Numbered from the stretch's first letter, positions 1 to 10,842 are shown. The stretch is 64,000 bases of DNA from Gracilaria gracilis (GCA_030374805.1 JARGSG010000090.1:248001-312000), one strand, 5' to 3'. Numbers and translations: made by a program. Notes: generated by a model from the letters alone, not told the origin.

Positions 1-878
1 GATGAACAGTAGTCGGATAATCCACGGAAAACTGGAGCTCTGAAAAATATTCTTCACCCATTGCAGATTTTCCACACATTCTGATAGGGCATAGAATTCC
101 GCTTCAGAAGTAGAAAGTGCGGTAGACTTTTGAAGTTTGGAGTTCCAAAGGACTGGGACAGAGCCAATCGTGATGCAATGCCCACCTCGAGATTGTCTCT
201 TCTGGAGATCAAGAGCCCAATCAGCATCAGACCAGGCACCAACAGTGGCACCGTTCTGATAGGGGAACGCCAATCCATAGTTCTTAGTGCCGACGAGGTA
301 GCGCACGACTCTCTTTAGGGGTTTCCAGTGAGAAGGAGCCAGACAAGAGGAGAACTTTCCCAGCATAGAGACAGCAGTTGCAATATCAGGTCTAGTCCTG
401 GTGCTGAGAAATAGTAGGCACCCAAGAATCTCACGGAAAGGTATTGCCTGCATTGTGACAATATCTGAGTCGGACAGTGGTTGAGGTTCCCTATGAACAC
501 CGAATATGGCCGAAGTATGGCCGAAATATGGCCGAAATATGGCCGTTTAAATCGAAAATTTGAGAGAGCATGTAACTGGTGAAAATAAGTAATTTTTCCC
601 ACTGACACGTGTACAACTCGGCCATATTTGGGTCACATTTGAGCCATATTTCGGCCATATGAATAAAAATGAAACTTGTTTACCTTCGCTGGATAAACGT
701 TCTCACAAGTTTTCGAGTTAAACGGCCACATTTCGGCCACATTTCGGCCACATTTCGGCCACATTTCGGCCATATTCGGTGTTCATAGGGTGAACGTTCA
801 TCATAAAGACAATGACTGGCAGGAAGCGGTGTGGAAAGGGCATTGGCGTTTTCCATGTTGGCGCTCTTGATAATCTTA
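1..878 (-). pseudogene. copia RNase H domain, interrupted by a MITE
   Basis: This is the C-terminal part of the copia polyprotein. Flanking the insertion at 489-790 the minus strand reads a typical connection and RNase H segment: peptides such as YIDKI-like (LIDKIIKSANMENA), then GCLLFLSTRTRPDIA, then WSDADWA and ALSTSEAEFYAL. These are the hallmark motifs of copia RNase H, including the catalytic Asp and Glu. A frameshift separates it from the RT reading frame near 879. It runs off the left edge of the window. Confidence 0.8.
489..790. mobile_element. 302-bp MITE with repeat-built inverted termini
   Basis: The first 24 bases (starting CCCTATGAACACCG) are the exact reverse complement of the last 24. 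Both termini continue as tandem 12-bp units (GGCCGAAATATG on the left, the ACATTTCGGCC form on the right) and end in TTTAA. The two arms carry different unit numbers, about three and four. It interrupts the copia RNase H frame, which marks it as an insertion. No coding capacity is seen. I could not identify a clear target-site duplication, so the superfamily is open. Confidence 0.85.
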
Positions 879-1997
879 TCAATTAGTGGTTTTCTGATGG
901 AGAACAACCCGTTCCTGCTCTTCAACAATGGAGACGCCAAGATATAACTTCGTCTTGCCTACATCAGAAATATCATAGTGATCTTTTAGCATCTTCTTTG
1001 TCCAAGATGTGAGATAGGAGGGACCAAAAATGCTAAGATCGTCCACATACGAAAGAACCATAACCATTTGAGATTGTTTTGAGAATGTAAAGAGGCATGG
1101 GGCCGATTGACATCTGTGAAATCCAATCGAGATGAGAAACGATGATAAATCATCATACCGTAGACTTGGAGCTTCACGAGTTCCATAGAGGGACTTGACT
1201 AAGCAAACAACACGACCATTAGCTTCTTCAATTTCGAGAATAGAAGGAAGTTTGATCCAAACTGGGTTGTTTTCAGGCATGCTTGCATGAAGGAAGGCCC
1301 CTTTGATATCGATGTGCTGTCAATCCCAGTTCTTTGCAACTGAAAGGGCGAGGACAATTCGAAACAACTCGAAGTTAAGGACCGGTGCGTAGATATCTTC
1401 ACTGCCAGAATGTGACTGGAAGTGGCCGCGGGCTACTAGTCGTGCCTTAAAACGGAGAGGTTTTCCATTATGATCACGCTTCAGACGCAAAATAACACCC
1501 GAAGGTATAGGCCGACCATGAGATGGTTCTGCGTCAACGTATGTGCCAAGGTCTACAATTGTGGCAAACTCCTTTTTGATAGCATCAATCCAGAAGCCGG
1601 ACTCTTGGGAATTTAAAGCTTGACGAAGCGGAGGTTCATCAAGAGTACTGATGGACTTGGGAAGTAATTCATGAGCCACAGCACAGGAGGCCGATGGGGA
1701 ATCGTCAGAAAAATCAGAAGCATAGCCGCCAAGGTCAGGGTCATATGTTGAATCCTTTGCGGGGTAGTGCGTTTGATTGGAGTCCAATGAGGCCGCATCG
1801 GTGTCTGTATCGGTCTCGACGTCAGACGGGTTGGAGCAAGGATGAAGGGCTTCATGCTCAGGAGGAATGGATTCCGATCCCGACGCATTCGTTAATGAGT
1901 TGTCATTGAAGCTTTCGATGCCGTCATCACCGTGGAGAGGACAGTCAATTGATTGAGATGATGCACCAGATGTATCAGAATGAGGTGAAGGTGGCAA
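879..1997 (-). pseudogene. copia reverse transcriptase domain with in-frame TGA
   Basis: RNA-dependent DNA polymerase of the copia element. The minus frame begins with a Ser/Asp-rich linker and then shows the RVT_2 signatures: ALNSQESGFWIDAIKKEF, an RLVARG-type KARLVARGHFQ, IDIKGAFLHA, LYGTREAP and the catalytic YVDDL. The whole stretch is one frame except for a TGA at 1320-1322, just before the IDIKGAF motif, where family members have a sense codon. With that stop the catalytic domain is split, so no active enzyme is expected. Confidence 0.9.
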
Positions 1998-2075
1998 CGG
2001 AAAAGGATGTCCAATGCCGGGGTACTCGTTCTCAAAGAAACGAACGTGCTTGGTTTCGATAATTCCGGAGGACGT

Positions 2076-3518
2076 TTACACGGAATACATGCCGCTCTGC
2101 TTGTGACCGAGGTCTATTCCTTCAATGAGACGAGGTTGCATTTTTGAGAGGTTATTCTCTCCGGCCAGTACCAGTGTGCGACATCCAAATGGGCGGAGGT
2201 GCTTTATGTACCGAGGGTACTCCTCAAAAAGTTCCACGAGCGGTACTTGATTAGTTGAGCGATGAACTATCGCGTTCTTGGAAGCAACAACATGAGCCAA
2301 AGCAAATGGCCAATACTTGAGCGGAATATTGGCCTTGTCCAGACATGCACGGATTGGACCCATTAGAATCGAGATATATCGTTCGGCCAAACCGTTCGAG
2401 GAGGGCGTGTATGGTGCAGAGTAGGAGGTAAGAACCCCAAGGCGTTTCAGTGCGGTTTGCGCTTTGAAAAATTCCGAGCCACCGTCAGTGTGGAGAGAAC
2501 GTACTTTGAAGCCCGATTGGCGTTCAAACCAGTTCACGTATTCCATGATAACATCGGATGCATCTCTTTTACGATGTTGTGGCGTGGCATGGAAGAATCG
2601 GGTTTTCTCATCCACAATAACTATGTAGTACTTGAAGCCATCCAAGGAGTCTGTCCCAACCTGAGTTATATCCGCATGTAGATGTCCAGGACGTAAAGCG
2701 GAAGAAAGTGACCCGCGAAAGGCCTTTCGGAACTTTCCTTTGACGCAAGGAACGCAATCTTCTGGAGATGTCATAGGGGACGGAAGAAGACCCGCAATAA
2801 GCATTTCTCTGATAAGCAAGCGATTCGCAGTGTGTGCGAGTCGATGATGCCAAAGTTTCACTTGATTGGATGAAGTTGCAAGAGCGGTTTCCTTCGTCGC
2901 ATGTTCAGTACTAGAAGTTGCGTCCACAGTGACAATATCTGTGTTAGTAGAGGTAGCATTGGCATCATCTTGGGTCCCTTTTGAATTAAAAGGTTCGCCT
3001 TGATCATGAGGAGGCGCATTATGTTCACTGCCTGCATTCACAATTTCAGATACGCGGGCCATCATTGCTGATTCAAAAAATGTAGTCGAATCTGAACTGG
3101 ATTGTTCCGTCACTGGCGACTTTGCTGGAATATAGTACAGACCGTCCGACTTCCTCTTAGCTGTGCCAATGATGCGTAGGTTGTCTTCCAGATCAATAAT
3201 CATTGCAGCAGTTGGTAGAAACAAGACAGCGAGATTCTTACTGGTGAGAGCAAGAATGGATAGTAAACTCATCGCGATGTTGGGTGAAACCAAAGTATTG
3301 CTGAGAGACACAGTTGTTGCATGTCCTTCATGAGACCATTGTACAGGACGAATACCCTTTGCAATGGCAACAATTTCCGAATTATCGCCAAGAGCAATAG
3401 GCACATTGCAGGTATGGCTGCCGGAAAGGTGTTCCGGAGAAGGGGTTAGATGTGTTGTTGTTCCAGAGTCCAACATCAACAGCTGATCTGCAGGTGATGA
3501 CATCATCACACGGGCCAT
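2076..3518 (-). pseudogene. copia protease and integrase region
   Basis: 480 codons open on the minus strand. The aspartic protease active site reads LMLDSGTTTHLT near residue 15. The GAG-pre-integrase zinc domain follows (WHHRLAHT and CVPC). The integrase core has its DDE residues in HADITQV, LHTDGGSEF and NGLAERYI. It shares a frame with the zinc knuckle upstream and RT downstream. A TAA at 2076-2078 cuts it just before the conserved HVRFFE segment, so the polyprotein is broken here. Confidence 0.92.
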
Positions 3519-4269
3519 GGCGGCTCTGTCTCTACTTGATGGTTTACCTCCATTTTGCGATGGGCGTAAGTTGGACTTTGTTCCATTGAGTTTGGGTGAG
3601 GTTGAAGAGTCCTTCTTAAAAAGTCTTTGAAGGTCCCTCTGGTTGATGTTCAGGCGATTGTTCTCATTGAAAGGGTTCAGAAAACAACGTTCTGTGGGAT
3701 GTCCATCCTTCCGACAAATCCCGCATTTGCGTTTTGCTGCGTTGGATTTCTCATGGAATGAATTTGCAAAGGACTTGTGCTCATCTAGTAGACGTGTTGA
3801 TACGAGATCTTATGTAGCGTTTTCGGGAGCAAGGGTTTTGATTGCAGCGCATACTGCATGCAAGTTGTTCTACAATTCGAGCCATTTTGTCTATGTGAAG
3901 ACCCAAGTTCTGGTTCATGTCGGAATAACGTAAATTTATCAGTTTGCAAATCTTTGAGATGCGAGATGCGGTTGACGTAGATTCGTACCGAGTATCCAAA
4001 CGTTTCAACATACGGTTGGGGTTTCCAATATCGGATTGAACGACTCAAAGTGCTTCATCTGAAAGAGCAGAGACAATGAGGCCACTGGCTTTCTTTTGCG
4101 ATGCTTCAAACTCTTTACGTTTCTCATCATCTGTAGTGTATGGATTAAGTGTCTGAGACAGAGTTTGTGCTATTCCTTTCTCATCGCATGCAGACTCAAT
4201 TCGAATTCGCCATGACTTGTAGTCATGTTTTTCTTCGAAAGGTTTGATTCGGATTTTATCCTCCTCCAT
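3519..4269 (-). pseudogene. copia gag with zinc knuckle
   Basis: The minus strand opens at ATG 4269 with MEEDKIRIKPF and SWRIRIES, a typical UBN2-type copia gag start. A TGA at 4045-4047 and a later frameshift break it. Farther on, in the protease/integrase frame, a CCHC zinc knuckle CGICRKDGHPTERC (spacing CX2CX4HX4C) lies near 3690-3725. It would package element RNA in virus-like particles, but the breaks make a working Gag unlikely. Confidence 0.85.
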
Positions 4270-4362
4270 TCTTGGTTAGAATTGAAAAACAATAGAAACG
4301 AGTTGCAGTAGCAAAGAAGAAGAAAAGGGGATGAGAGGATGACTTGTTACAGCGCTGTTTGT

Positions 4363-4380
4363 AGCGCTGGGCCCATAACC
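4363..4380 (-). other. copia-type primer-binding site (initiator tRNA-Met half)
   Basis: The plus strand reads AGCGCTGGGCCCATAACC. This matches the anticodon arm of eukaryotic initiator tRNA-Met, which has CAU in a GGGCCCAUAACC context. On the element's strand the site begins GGTTATGGGCCCA, like the site Drosophila copia uses with a 5' half of initiator tRNA-Met. It lies about 95 bp upstream of gag, exactly where a primer site should abut the LTR. Confidence 0.75.
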
Positions 4381-4890
4381 TAACAGTAACAGGACGAGGT
4401 TATACTGTTTGGCAGGTGAAAGTAGATGGCTGTTCAGCAGTGAGCACTTTAGGGTGCTCACTGCTCAGCCTTTATAGAACAAAACAGAATCACGAGATAC
4501 AGAGATATATAGAGTGAGTGATCACGTAAATATTTGAATACGTCATCACGAGACTAAGCAAATAAGTGATCACGTAAATGCACATAATTTTGATCACGTA
4601 AAACAGTCAAATACAAATACGAAAAGCAGATGGAGATATCAAACTCACTGAGAACATGTCGTGGTTTGAAAAGTGCGAAAGACTGTCACGGCGCGCTTCT
4701 TATCTCGTACGTGCAGGGTGACTCATAGACTCCACGAAATTTCTATATCTCAGAGTAGGAATTCATCTTTAATGTATTCCACTTTACAGTTTTTGGCTCA
4801 AGTATCAATGAGATCAACGGCTTAGTACGCCAGCAATGCTGCGTGCTAAGCTGCGCCTTTGGCCGCAAAGCAAGTCCTCAAGAGACGAAT
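4381..4890 (-). repeat. putative 5' LTR / leader of the copia element
   Basis: The sequence beyond the primer site should be the LTR, although its outer end cannot be fixed without the partner LTR. On the minus strand a TATAAA lies at 4471-4476. A perfect 7-bp stem TGAGCAC/GTGCTCA is at 4441-4460. Three direct copies of TGATCACGTAAA occur at 4519-4530, 4567-4578 and 4591-4602 and resemble enhancer repeats. There is no coding capacity. Confidence 0.45.
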
Positions 4891-4896
4891 AACATC

Positions 4897-6126
4897 AAAC
4901 GAAGTTTCTTTATATCAGCGAAACTTTATACCATCAAAAGCATTTAAAAAAAAAAGCGCGCGCTTCTACAGTCCAATTTAAAAGTAAAGATCACTCTAAT
5001 ACCTTCGCTACCTTGTACTCGATCCGTGTAGTTACTTCTCCTTTCAACTTGAAGCTCAAAATGCCTCGTGGTCCACTTTTATCAGACGTCCAAAAGACAC
5101 AAATCCTCGCGCATGCCTCGCATGGAATGTCCCACCAAGCCATCGCCGACGAACTGGGCCGGGACCGTACAACAGTACAACAATTTCTAATGAGGCCAAA
5201 GCGCAGCCAACAACGTCAATGGAAACCAAGGAACCAAAAGATATCTGCCGCGACCAAACGTACGATTATTCGAGATGTTACTATGCATCAGTCCAGCGCA
5301 AAAGATGTTCAACCAAAGTATAATTTGAGCATCGCCACTCGGCGAATTCAGCAGATCCTCACAGAAGTACCTTATCTTAAGTACAAGAATAGGAAGTCGG
5401 GTCTTTATATGAACCTTCAACACAAGAAATGAATGGTTTTGTTTGCCAAACATAAGCATTCATGGGACTCTATCGAATGGAAGAAAGTTATATTTTCGGA
5501 CCAGAAAAAGTTTAGTCTTGATGTTCCCGATGGTTTAGCATCATATTGGCATGATTTAAGAAAGGGGCCAGAGATATTTTCTAAACGGGTGTAAGGAGGA
5601 AAGTCGCTCATGGCATGGGGGTGCATTTCGTACTATGGTGCTGGATCATTAACTGCCTTTGATACTACAATAACATCTAAAAGTTATATAGATGTACTGG
5701 AGAAGGATTTGTTGCTCTATGCTGCTAAAACACTGGGGGAAAATTGGGTGTTTATGCACGATGGGGCTAGTCCCCGTGGCGCAAATGCTACCAAAAAGTG
5801 GCTTAGCGATCACAATGTCACTGTGATGGACTGGCCAGCCAAGAGCCCAGACCTCAATCCAATTGAGAATGTCTGGGCTTGGCTGGCCAGGCACGTCTAC
5901 GCAGACACACCCAATTTGAGTCGGTGGAAAAGTTGGCCGACAGGGTGGAATATGTGTAGAATCAAATGCCAGATTTACTGGTGGAAAATTTTTACAGGTC
6001 TGTACCGAAGCGTTTGATTACTGTAGTCGAGAAGAAGGGAGAAATGACGGGGTACTAGGCCATTCTATGTTGTTTTCTTGTTTTATGCAGTTATAAAATT
6101 TTGCCGTTATATATAAACTTCGTTTT
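4897..6126 (+). mobile_element. Tc1-like DNA transposon, copy 1
   Basis: Inverted termini of about 35 bp begin AAACGAAGTTT on both sides (4897-4930 and the complement at 6091-6126) and share the inner GCGAAA...TTTATA pattern. They enclose a single degraded DD34E transposase. A second copy of the same family lies at 54885-56102. Exact ends and the TA duplication are blurred. Confidence 0.85.
5061..6050 (+). pseudogene. Tc1/mariner DD34E transposase, broken
   Basis: Cut-and-paste transposase. The N-terminal paired helix-turn-helix reads from MPRGPLLSDVQK through GMSHQAIADELGRDRTTVQQ. The catalytic core has the first Asp in VIFSDQKKF, the second in FMHDGASP and the Glu in SPDLNPIENVW. There are 34 residues between the last two, so it is DD34E. 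It is dead: TGA at 5430-5432 (probably from CGA), TAA near 5592, and a frameshift near 5920 compared with copy 2. It is single-exon, and its only neighbours are its own inverted termini. Confidence 0.92.
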
Positions 6127-6219
6127 CTATTTGTACCTGCGCTCTGAATTTGCTGCGCGTATGGTAACGTCGTTTTATCTACACTATGGTCTACGGTCTA
6201 CTCTGCTGCTGAGAAAGTA

Positions 6220-6769
6220 TCTTTGTCGTAGGGAGTCAGTTCTCGACGCATTGGTTGGATTGGCGTTTCGAGGTATAGAAATTTCGTGGAGTGGATCAGG
6301 ATTGTTCCCGCACAATTTCAATTCGGCCCCATACTCGCCATTGTCAAACTTTGACAACGTGCATAAGCTGATTCCTGGAAATATGACAGCTTCGGATAAG
6401 CTTCTTTTCGATGACATTCATACACAGCTTCGAAGAATCCATCACGCTCCATTAGCAGCTACTGGTCTTGGAACGGATGCCATTCTAGAGTCTGCCGGCT
6501 GCGTGTACGCTGATTGGCGTGATGTAGGTACACATGACTTCATTGGAACAGGCCTGGCTGATATTAACGTCCGTCGACTATACACTAGCCCAGTGTCCCA
6601 TCTAAACATCACTCTGGTTAACGAGGCTTGGGGCGAGGTTGCTGGATGGGCCGAGTCTTCGCTGCGGAGTGCCGAACGTGCACTATTTCACCAGTACAAA
6701 CTGAAGCGCCGGTCTTGGATGGACGAGCCGTTCCACGCCTCCGTCATCCGCAAATTCAATCGCGGCTAG
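6220..6769 (+). pseudogene. C-terminal remnant of an FAD amine-oxidase-like gene
   Basis: About 180 codons ending at a TAG at 6767. The C-terminus reads VNEAWGEVAGWAESSLRSAE, which resembles the closing segment of flavin amine/L-amino-acid oxidases, where a GW.E.al.SAE stretch contacts FAD. No FAD-binding N-terminal GxGxxG is present: the upstream sequence is the Tc1-like element ending at 6126. I infer a gene tail left after an insertion or rearrangement. The family call rests on one motif and could be wrong. Confidence 0.4.
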
Positions 6770-7407
6770 GACTTTATGAGAGTTAATTGTTCGGGCTTCC
6801 ATGGCTGTCGTCGTCGTCGCTTTCAATGAGATTAAAGATAAGATCCGGGGATTGAACTCAAGTGGGAAAATTAGTAGATTTACGATTCCCTAACTTCACG
6901 AAGTCGGGAATCAACAGAGATTGATACCAGAAATGAAGATCTCCAATGGGCACCAAAGAACTGGGTGGATCGAAGATGTTTGTTTATTGCAGCTCCATCG
7001 TTAGCTTGACGTTTCCACATTTGGTGATAACGCGTTCCCGTGACAGTCTCTAGAGACTGGCACCGGTCTCAGAAAGTGCTTGTCTTGTCCCTAAACCTGA
7101 GTGAGTGTTTCTCATTCCCGGGGAAAGAAACTTCGACTGCACGTCGATTCTCCCGAAACCGAGGTCGCACACATTGCTCTTTAAAGAAATGTAAAGAATA
7201 ACGTTCTGGCAAGCTCACGGTAGCATGATAAACATGCTTTTTGGTTCGTGTAGGACTAAGCAAATGTTGTACAAGTATCTGGTGTATTAGCGGGTGAGTG
7301 TACTAGAACATTGAGAACTGGCAGATGCTGAAGAACGAACAAACTTTGTTGATGATCGAATAACAGTCTGGTTTATCTTCACTTGGGACACTCACACCAG
7401 TCGCAAC
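6770..7407. other. intergenic, no gene seen
   Basis: A small trinucleotide run (gtcgtcgtcgtc) lies near 6806, and an imperfect inverted repeat GATTCCC...GGGAATC near 6883-6912. I see no coding signal on either strand. Confidence 0.6.
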
Positions 7408-8052
7408 CTACCACCCATCACACGGAGCTCTAGATAACCTCGCAGCCGTGTTAGGTCCATAAATACCATCCTCATCAATCTGATCTGCAGGGTTGTTTCT
7501 GTTCCACAACCTTTGAAATGCTTCCAAACTCTTTCTACGAACCCCACTACTAGAATCGGAACCAACAAAAGTGAAATGCACTCGATCTCTACTTCCAAAC
7601 CAATCCCAAGAAAATTGTTCAAGGGTCGACCTCCAAAAGCTGTATGAGCGAACATCAATAGCCAAACCGTCCTCATGGCGCGAGCGTCCGGGACGAGCAG
7701 CAGCTGGGATATTACACTGGTCATCCAAGAACCATTGATACAATAGATATTGCTGTGCACTGCTGCGATATGCGGAATTTAAGGTGATGAAATCGTTCTT
7801 CTCCAGCGTGGCAGCTTCGAGAGCATCCTTGGCACTTTGCTGCAGATAGGGAACGCATGGAGATGAACATCGGAAACGATCTCTGTCATCTAGAGATACG
7901 AAACTGATGCCCATGGAGTTGAGTTCGTCAATGAGTTGGGTAGTTAGACCGGATGCAACGTCTGTAGAACAGCCGGTCGCCGTGCCCAAAGTGCATGCAG
8001 AGATGTGGAAAACTTTGATAGAGAGAGGAAGCAAAATGATGAGAAGCTTCAT
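7408..8052 (-). CDS. secreted M15 (VanY-like) peptidase with peptidoglycan-binding tail
   Basis: 214 aa. A signal peptide (MKLLIILLPLSIKVFHISA) directs secretion. The core carries SAYRS at 93-97, then the zinc ligands His126 and Asp133 (SRHEDGLAIDV) and His159 (VHFTFVG), the layout of D-Ala-D-Ala carboxypeptidase/VanY-type M15 metallopeptidases. Residues about 173-213 (LEAFQRLWN, DEDGIYGPNT) look like a PG_binding_1 repeat. This predicts an extracellular enzyme cutting D-Ala-containing peptides of bacterial walls. A eukaryote normally has no peptidoglycan substrate, so a defensive or nutritional use against bacteria, and an origin by transfer, are inferences. The ATG at 8052 is chosen because it starts the signal peptide. 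Confidence 0.85.
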   Translation of the reverse strand: MKLLIILLPLSIKVFHISACTLGTATGCSTDVASGLTTQLIDELNSMGISFVSLDDRDRFRCSSPCVPYLQQSAKDALEAATLEKNDFITLNSAYRSSAQQYLLYQWFLDDQCNIPAAARPGRSRHEDGLAIDVRSYSFWRSTLEQFSWDWFGSRDRVHFTFVGSDSSSGVRRKSLEAFQRLWNRNNPADQIDEDGIYGPNTAARLSRAPCDGW

Positions 8053-8149
8053 TATAATGGCAATGAGAGAAGTTTTGACAATTTGGGAGTTGCAGGGAGC
8101 CGTAGGGAGCTGATGTTCATTCTTGAAGCTGAATGGTGTGAGCCTCTCC

Positions 8150-8156
8150 TTTTATA
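8150..8156 (-). promoter_or_regulatory. TATA box of the M15 peptidase gene
   Basis: The minus strand reads TATAAAA here, 98 bp upstream of the ATG at 8052. This fits a TATA-initiated transcript with a short leader. Confidence 0.55.
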
Positions 8157-9022
8157 TGCCACGAACACAAACGGTTTGAATGGGTTGCAAAAAGGGTTTG
8201 TCTCAAATGATTGCCATCGTTCATAACGACTGCTCACAATTTCCATTTGGAATGAGGGAAGCTTATCTTGTGCGTGTTTCGATTACTTACATTTCTAATT
8301 TTAGTTTGTCTTGTCGTGAGACCTACGAATCGGAAGCAACACATTACATTTGTACCATTCCAGCAAGACAGGAAGTTCGCGAAGGCTCCTTCTATGTCAA
8401 GACTTGTTCATTGTTGCCTCCTCAATTCAATAGATGAACCAAAAGGGGGCAACACGTTGGTTGAGAAGGTTAGAAGGTTTGATTAATGAGCAGAAACAAT
8501 GTTGTTACACTTGTAGGGTTTCTTATCACAAGCAAGAGAAAAGTGACTCGAGATGACAATTTTACCTTTGGGCATGTTTTAAGGTTGCATGGTGTGATGA
8601 CAAGAACTTGCAATGCAGGATGGTGGGCAAAGGTTTGTTAGTGGAAGCCAACCTCTTCACTCGGGCACAACATAGGAGTGAAAGAAATGCTCACTTGGAT
8701 CAAGAGTGTGGTTCTAATCATGTTGTTCATAGCAGTGCAGATCTTGAGAGGGGAATGCTAACCCATTATTGAACTCGGTATTATGTGTTAAGGTCTATGC
8801 TTTTGTTCAACGTTTGTGAACATGGCCCTTGTATTGCTGCTTTTTGCTGCTTTTTCATAGCCAGGGCCACCAACCCGAGTTATACTAATGCGGGCCTGCC
8901 ATGCCACAGCAGGAGCTGCTTGTCGTAGTAGACATGGACTGGAAGGCGAGAAGGTGGAATGAAGGAAATTGTGGTCGAGGTTCCAAGGGAGTGTCCCGAC
9001 ACTCCCTGGGAAAGTTTTCTTA
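8157..9022. other. intergenic, no gene seen
   Basis: No convincing reading frame on either strand. A 10-bp-arm hairpin (AGGGAGTGTC/GACACTCCCT) lies near 8986-9007, just before the Helitron start. Confidence 0.6.
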
Positions 9023-9450
9023 TCGCAAAGCTCCTACACGCCGGAAAAGTAGCAATTAGATCAAAATTTAAAGCCAATTTAGGCAAATTCGGCTGTTACA
9101 GTAGCGTTCGCAAGTGTTCTGGATATATGCCACAGTTGTTGGTACATGGTCAATTCTTGACGCTTATCAATAGAAAACTCGAATTCTATTCAAAGACGCC
9201 AAGAAAAAGGTATATTTTTATTTAAAAAAATGCGCCGTGTCACACAGTGCATTTGGGTCTCTTTTTGGAGACGCCCTGATTTTCGATCATGTGAATACCA
9301 ACAAATAGCAGTACCGGAAATAAAAAAGTGTAATATGCCCATAATTTTGGATATGTCATCCCATGAGCACCAAATTTGAGTCTTTCGTGCAAGAGATGTT
9401 ACAAACAGTACCAAACTTTTGGAACCCTAGCAATTGACAACTAGTCTAAC
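9023..9450 (+). mobile_element. non-autonomous Helitron, 5' part (copy D)
   Basis: It starts A|TCGCAAAGCTCCTAC, identical in form to the 5' end of the copy at 46191. A decayed version of the family's central palindrome lies at 9227-9253 (GCGCCGTGT core). No CTGA 3' end with hairpin is found before the Harbinger element inserted at 9451, and none I could accept follows at 17941, so the copy is truncated or too diverged at the 3' side. Confidence 0.65.
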
Positions 9451-9942
9451 AATGGGTCCATCCAAGAATTCCTTAATTCCTAGACTAGTGCGCTTTGCTC
9501 GAATAGAAAGTTTACAAGTATACTTTCTTGTTGCCAGAAAATAAGATTCTGGTCGGGGTAAGCCGGACCCCAACCAGATTCCTAGACGCCGTCTTCTTGA
9601 AAGTTTCAAGTAACCCGCGAGTACATTGACCCGCTCATAACATATTTACTCAAGAACACAATTCCCCGTACACTGGGAGCATCCAAGAATTTAACACTGC
9701 GACACTACTACAGGGACTTAACCTCAGATCAGGACCGCCACTGACAGTGGAGCAAACAAAAAGCTTTCCATATATCCGAGCGTACTTAAATTACCATGCA
9801 AAACAAGAAGCAACACGTCCGCTTCCCATCTTGGCTACATTAGATTTTGCCAAACCAACGTCGTGGTCGGTAGAACAAACATCGCCTCAACATCTTTATG
9901 TACCGTCTTTCCTGTATTCAAATATCTCAGTGTATATGAAAT

Positions 9943-10824
9943 ATGAGTTCACTACCATTCAGTTTAGACCCTGGCTCAAACAGAGAACAGAAAAACCAAC
10001 AGAATTCCTGTAAGAGAACCAAGCACAATCACACAACAAACCGTCCCGTGAAGAAGAAAGCACAAAAACGAGCACGCAGTACTGAAACGAAACAACTTGA
10101 ACCAAAACCGCCAAAGAGATCCAGGAGTGGTGCAACCAACTACTCAGCATACGAGACAAGTTTTTTGCTTGACATTGTTGCACAACTTGAGCCGACGGGC
10201 GCTAACATGTGGGCGCGTGTAGCTCAAGAGTACAACCGCCAAGCACAAATTGACGAACTTCAAGAGCGTAATGCGGATAGTTTGAAAGACAAGTTTGACC
10301 GTCTAGTTCACGTCCGAAAAAAGACAGGTGACCCTTTATGTCCTTCACTGGTACGACGCGCGAAACATATCAATCGAGACATACAAGCGAAAGTAATGGC
10401 CGCTGTTCTCGGCCCACATGATGATAATGGTAATCCTTCGGCAGCAGAGTTGCAAAATGCTCGTTAAACAATCGGCGCAATGGGCGAAAGAAAAAACAAA
10501 CGAAGTATTGGGCCTACCAGTGTTCCTGTAGTAAAGGGATTCCAACAACAAATAGTGAAGCAAATGGAACAGACGTCTCAAAGTATTTCCGACATGGTTA
10601 AATGGCTCACAGCTCCAAATGAGGAAATGAAACATGGAACAAAATGCCCCAGTGACAGTACTGGAAATATTCGGAATATCATTCGCGAAGAGATGCAAGC
10701 TTGTATTACCATTAATCTTCAGAACACAGTCTCCCTTGTTCGCCGAGAGGTGAAAGCGGCTCTCGTAGAACTGCTGAAGAGTAAAGATCCCACTGAAGCA
10801 GAATCAGGTTCAAAACTCGAGTGA
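9943..10824 (+). pseudogene. Harbinger SANT/Myb-like accessory protein, one nonsense codon
   Basis: DNA-binding helper of element 1. After a Lys/Arg-rich nuclear-localisation-like N-terminus (residues 30-65) comes a Myb/SANT-like trihelix with EPTGANMWARV, a basic middle, and the block VRKKTGDPLCPSLVRRAK. A TAA at 10465-10467 interrupts the frame, but reading resumes in frame to 10824 with a helical C-terminus. The homologue at 16818-17894 keeps EPTGMNGWARV and QKKTGDPTCPDYVRRAK. Such proteins carry the Harbinger transposase into the nucleus and bind the element ends. It converges on the transposase gene, with about 18 bp between stops. Confidence 0.85.
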
Positions 10825-10842
10825 CCACATTTGCAAGCGAGA

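Larger units (their letters stand above)
1..4382 (-). mobile_element. Ty1/copia LTR retrotransposon, partial and decayed
   Basis: Reading the minus strand from about 4269 down to 1 gives gag with a zinc knuckle, protease, integrase, reverse transcriptase and RNase H. This protease-integrase-RT-RNase H order defines Ty1/copia. Gag start, zinc knuckle, protease/integrase and RT largely share one frame, broken by stops near 4045, 2076 and 1320, with frameshifts in gag and before RNase H. The copy is therefore dead. A MITE interrupts it at 489-790. The 3' LTR would lie beyond base 1, so LTR identity and age cannot be judged here. Confidence 0.93.

Noticed and set aside
489..790. CRISPR-like array from the 12-bp repeated units
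   Set aside because: Units are contiguous without spacers, inverted between the two arms, and in a eukaryotic transposon context.
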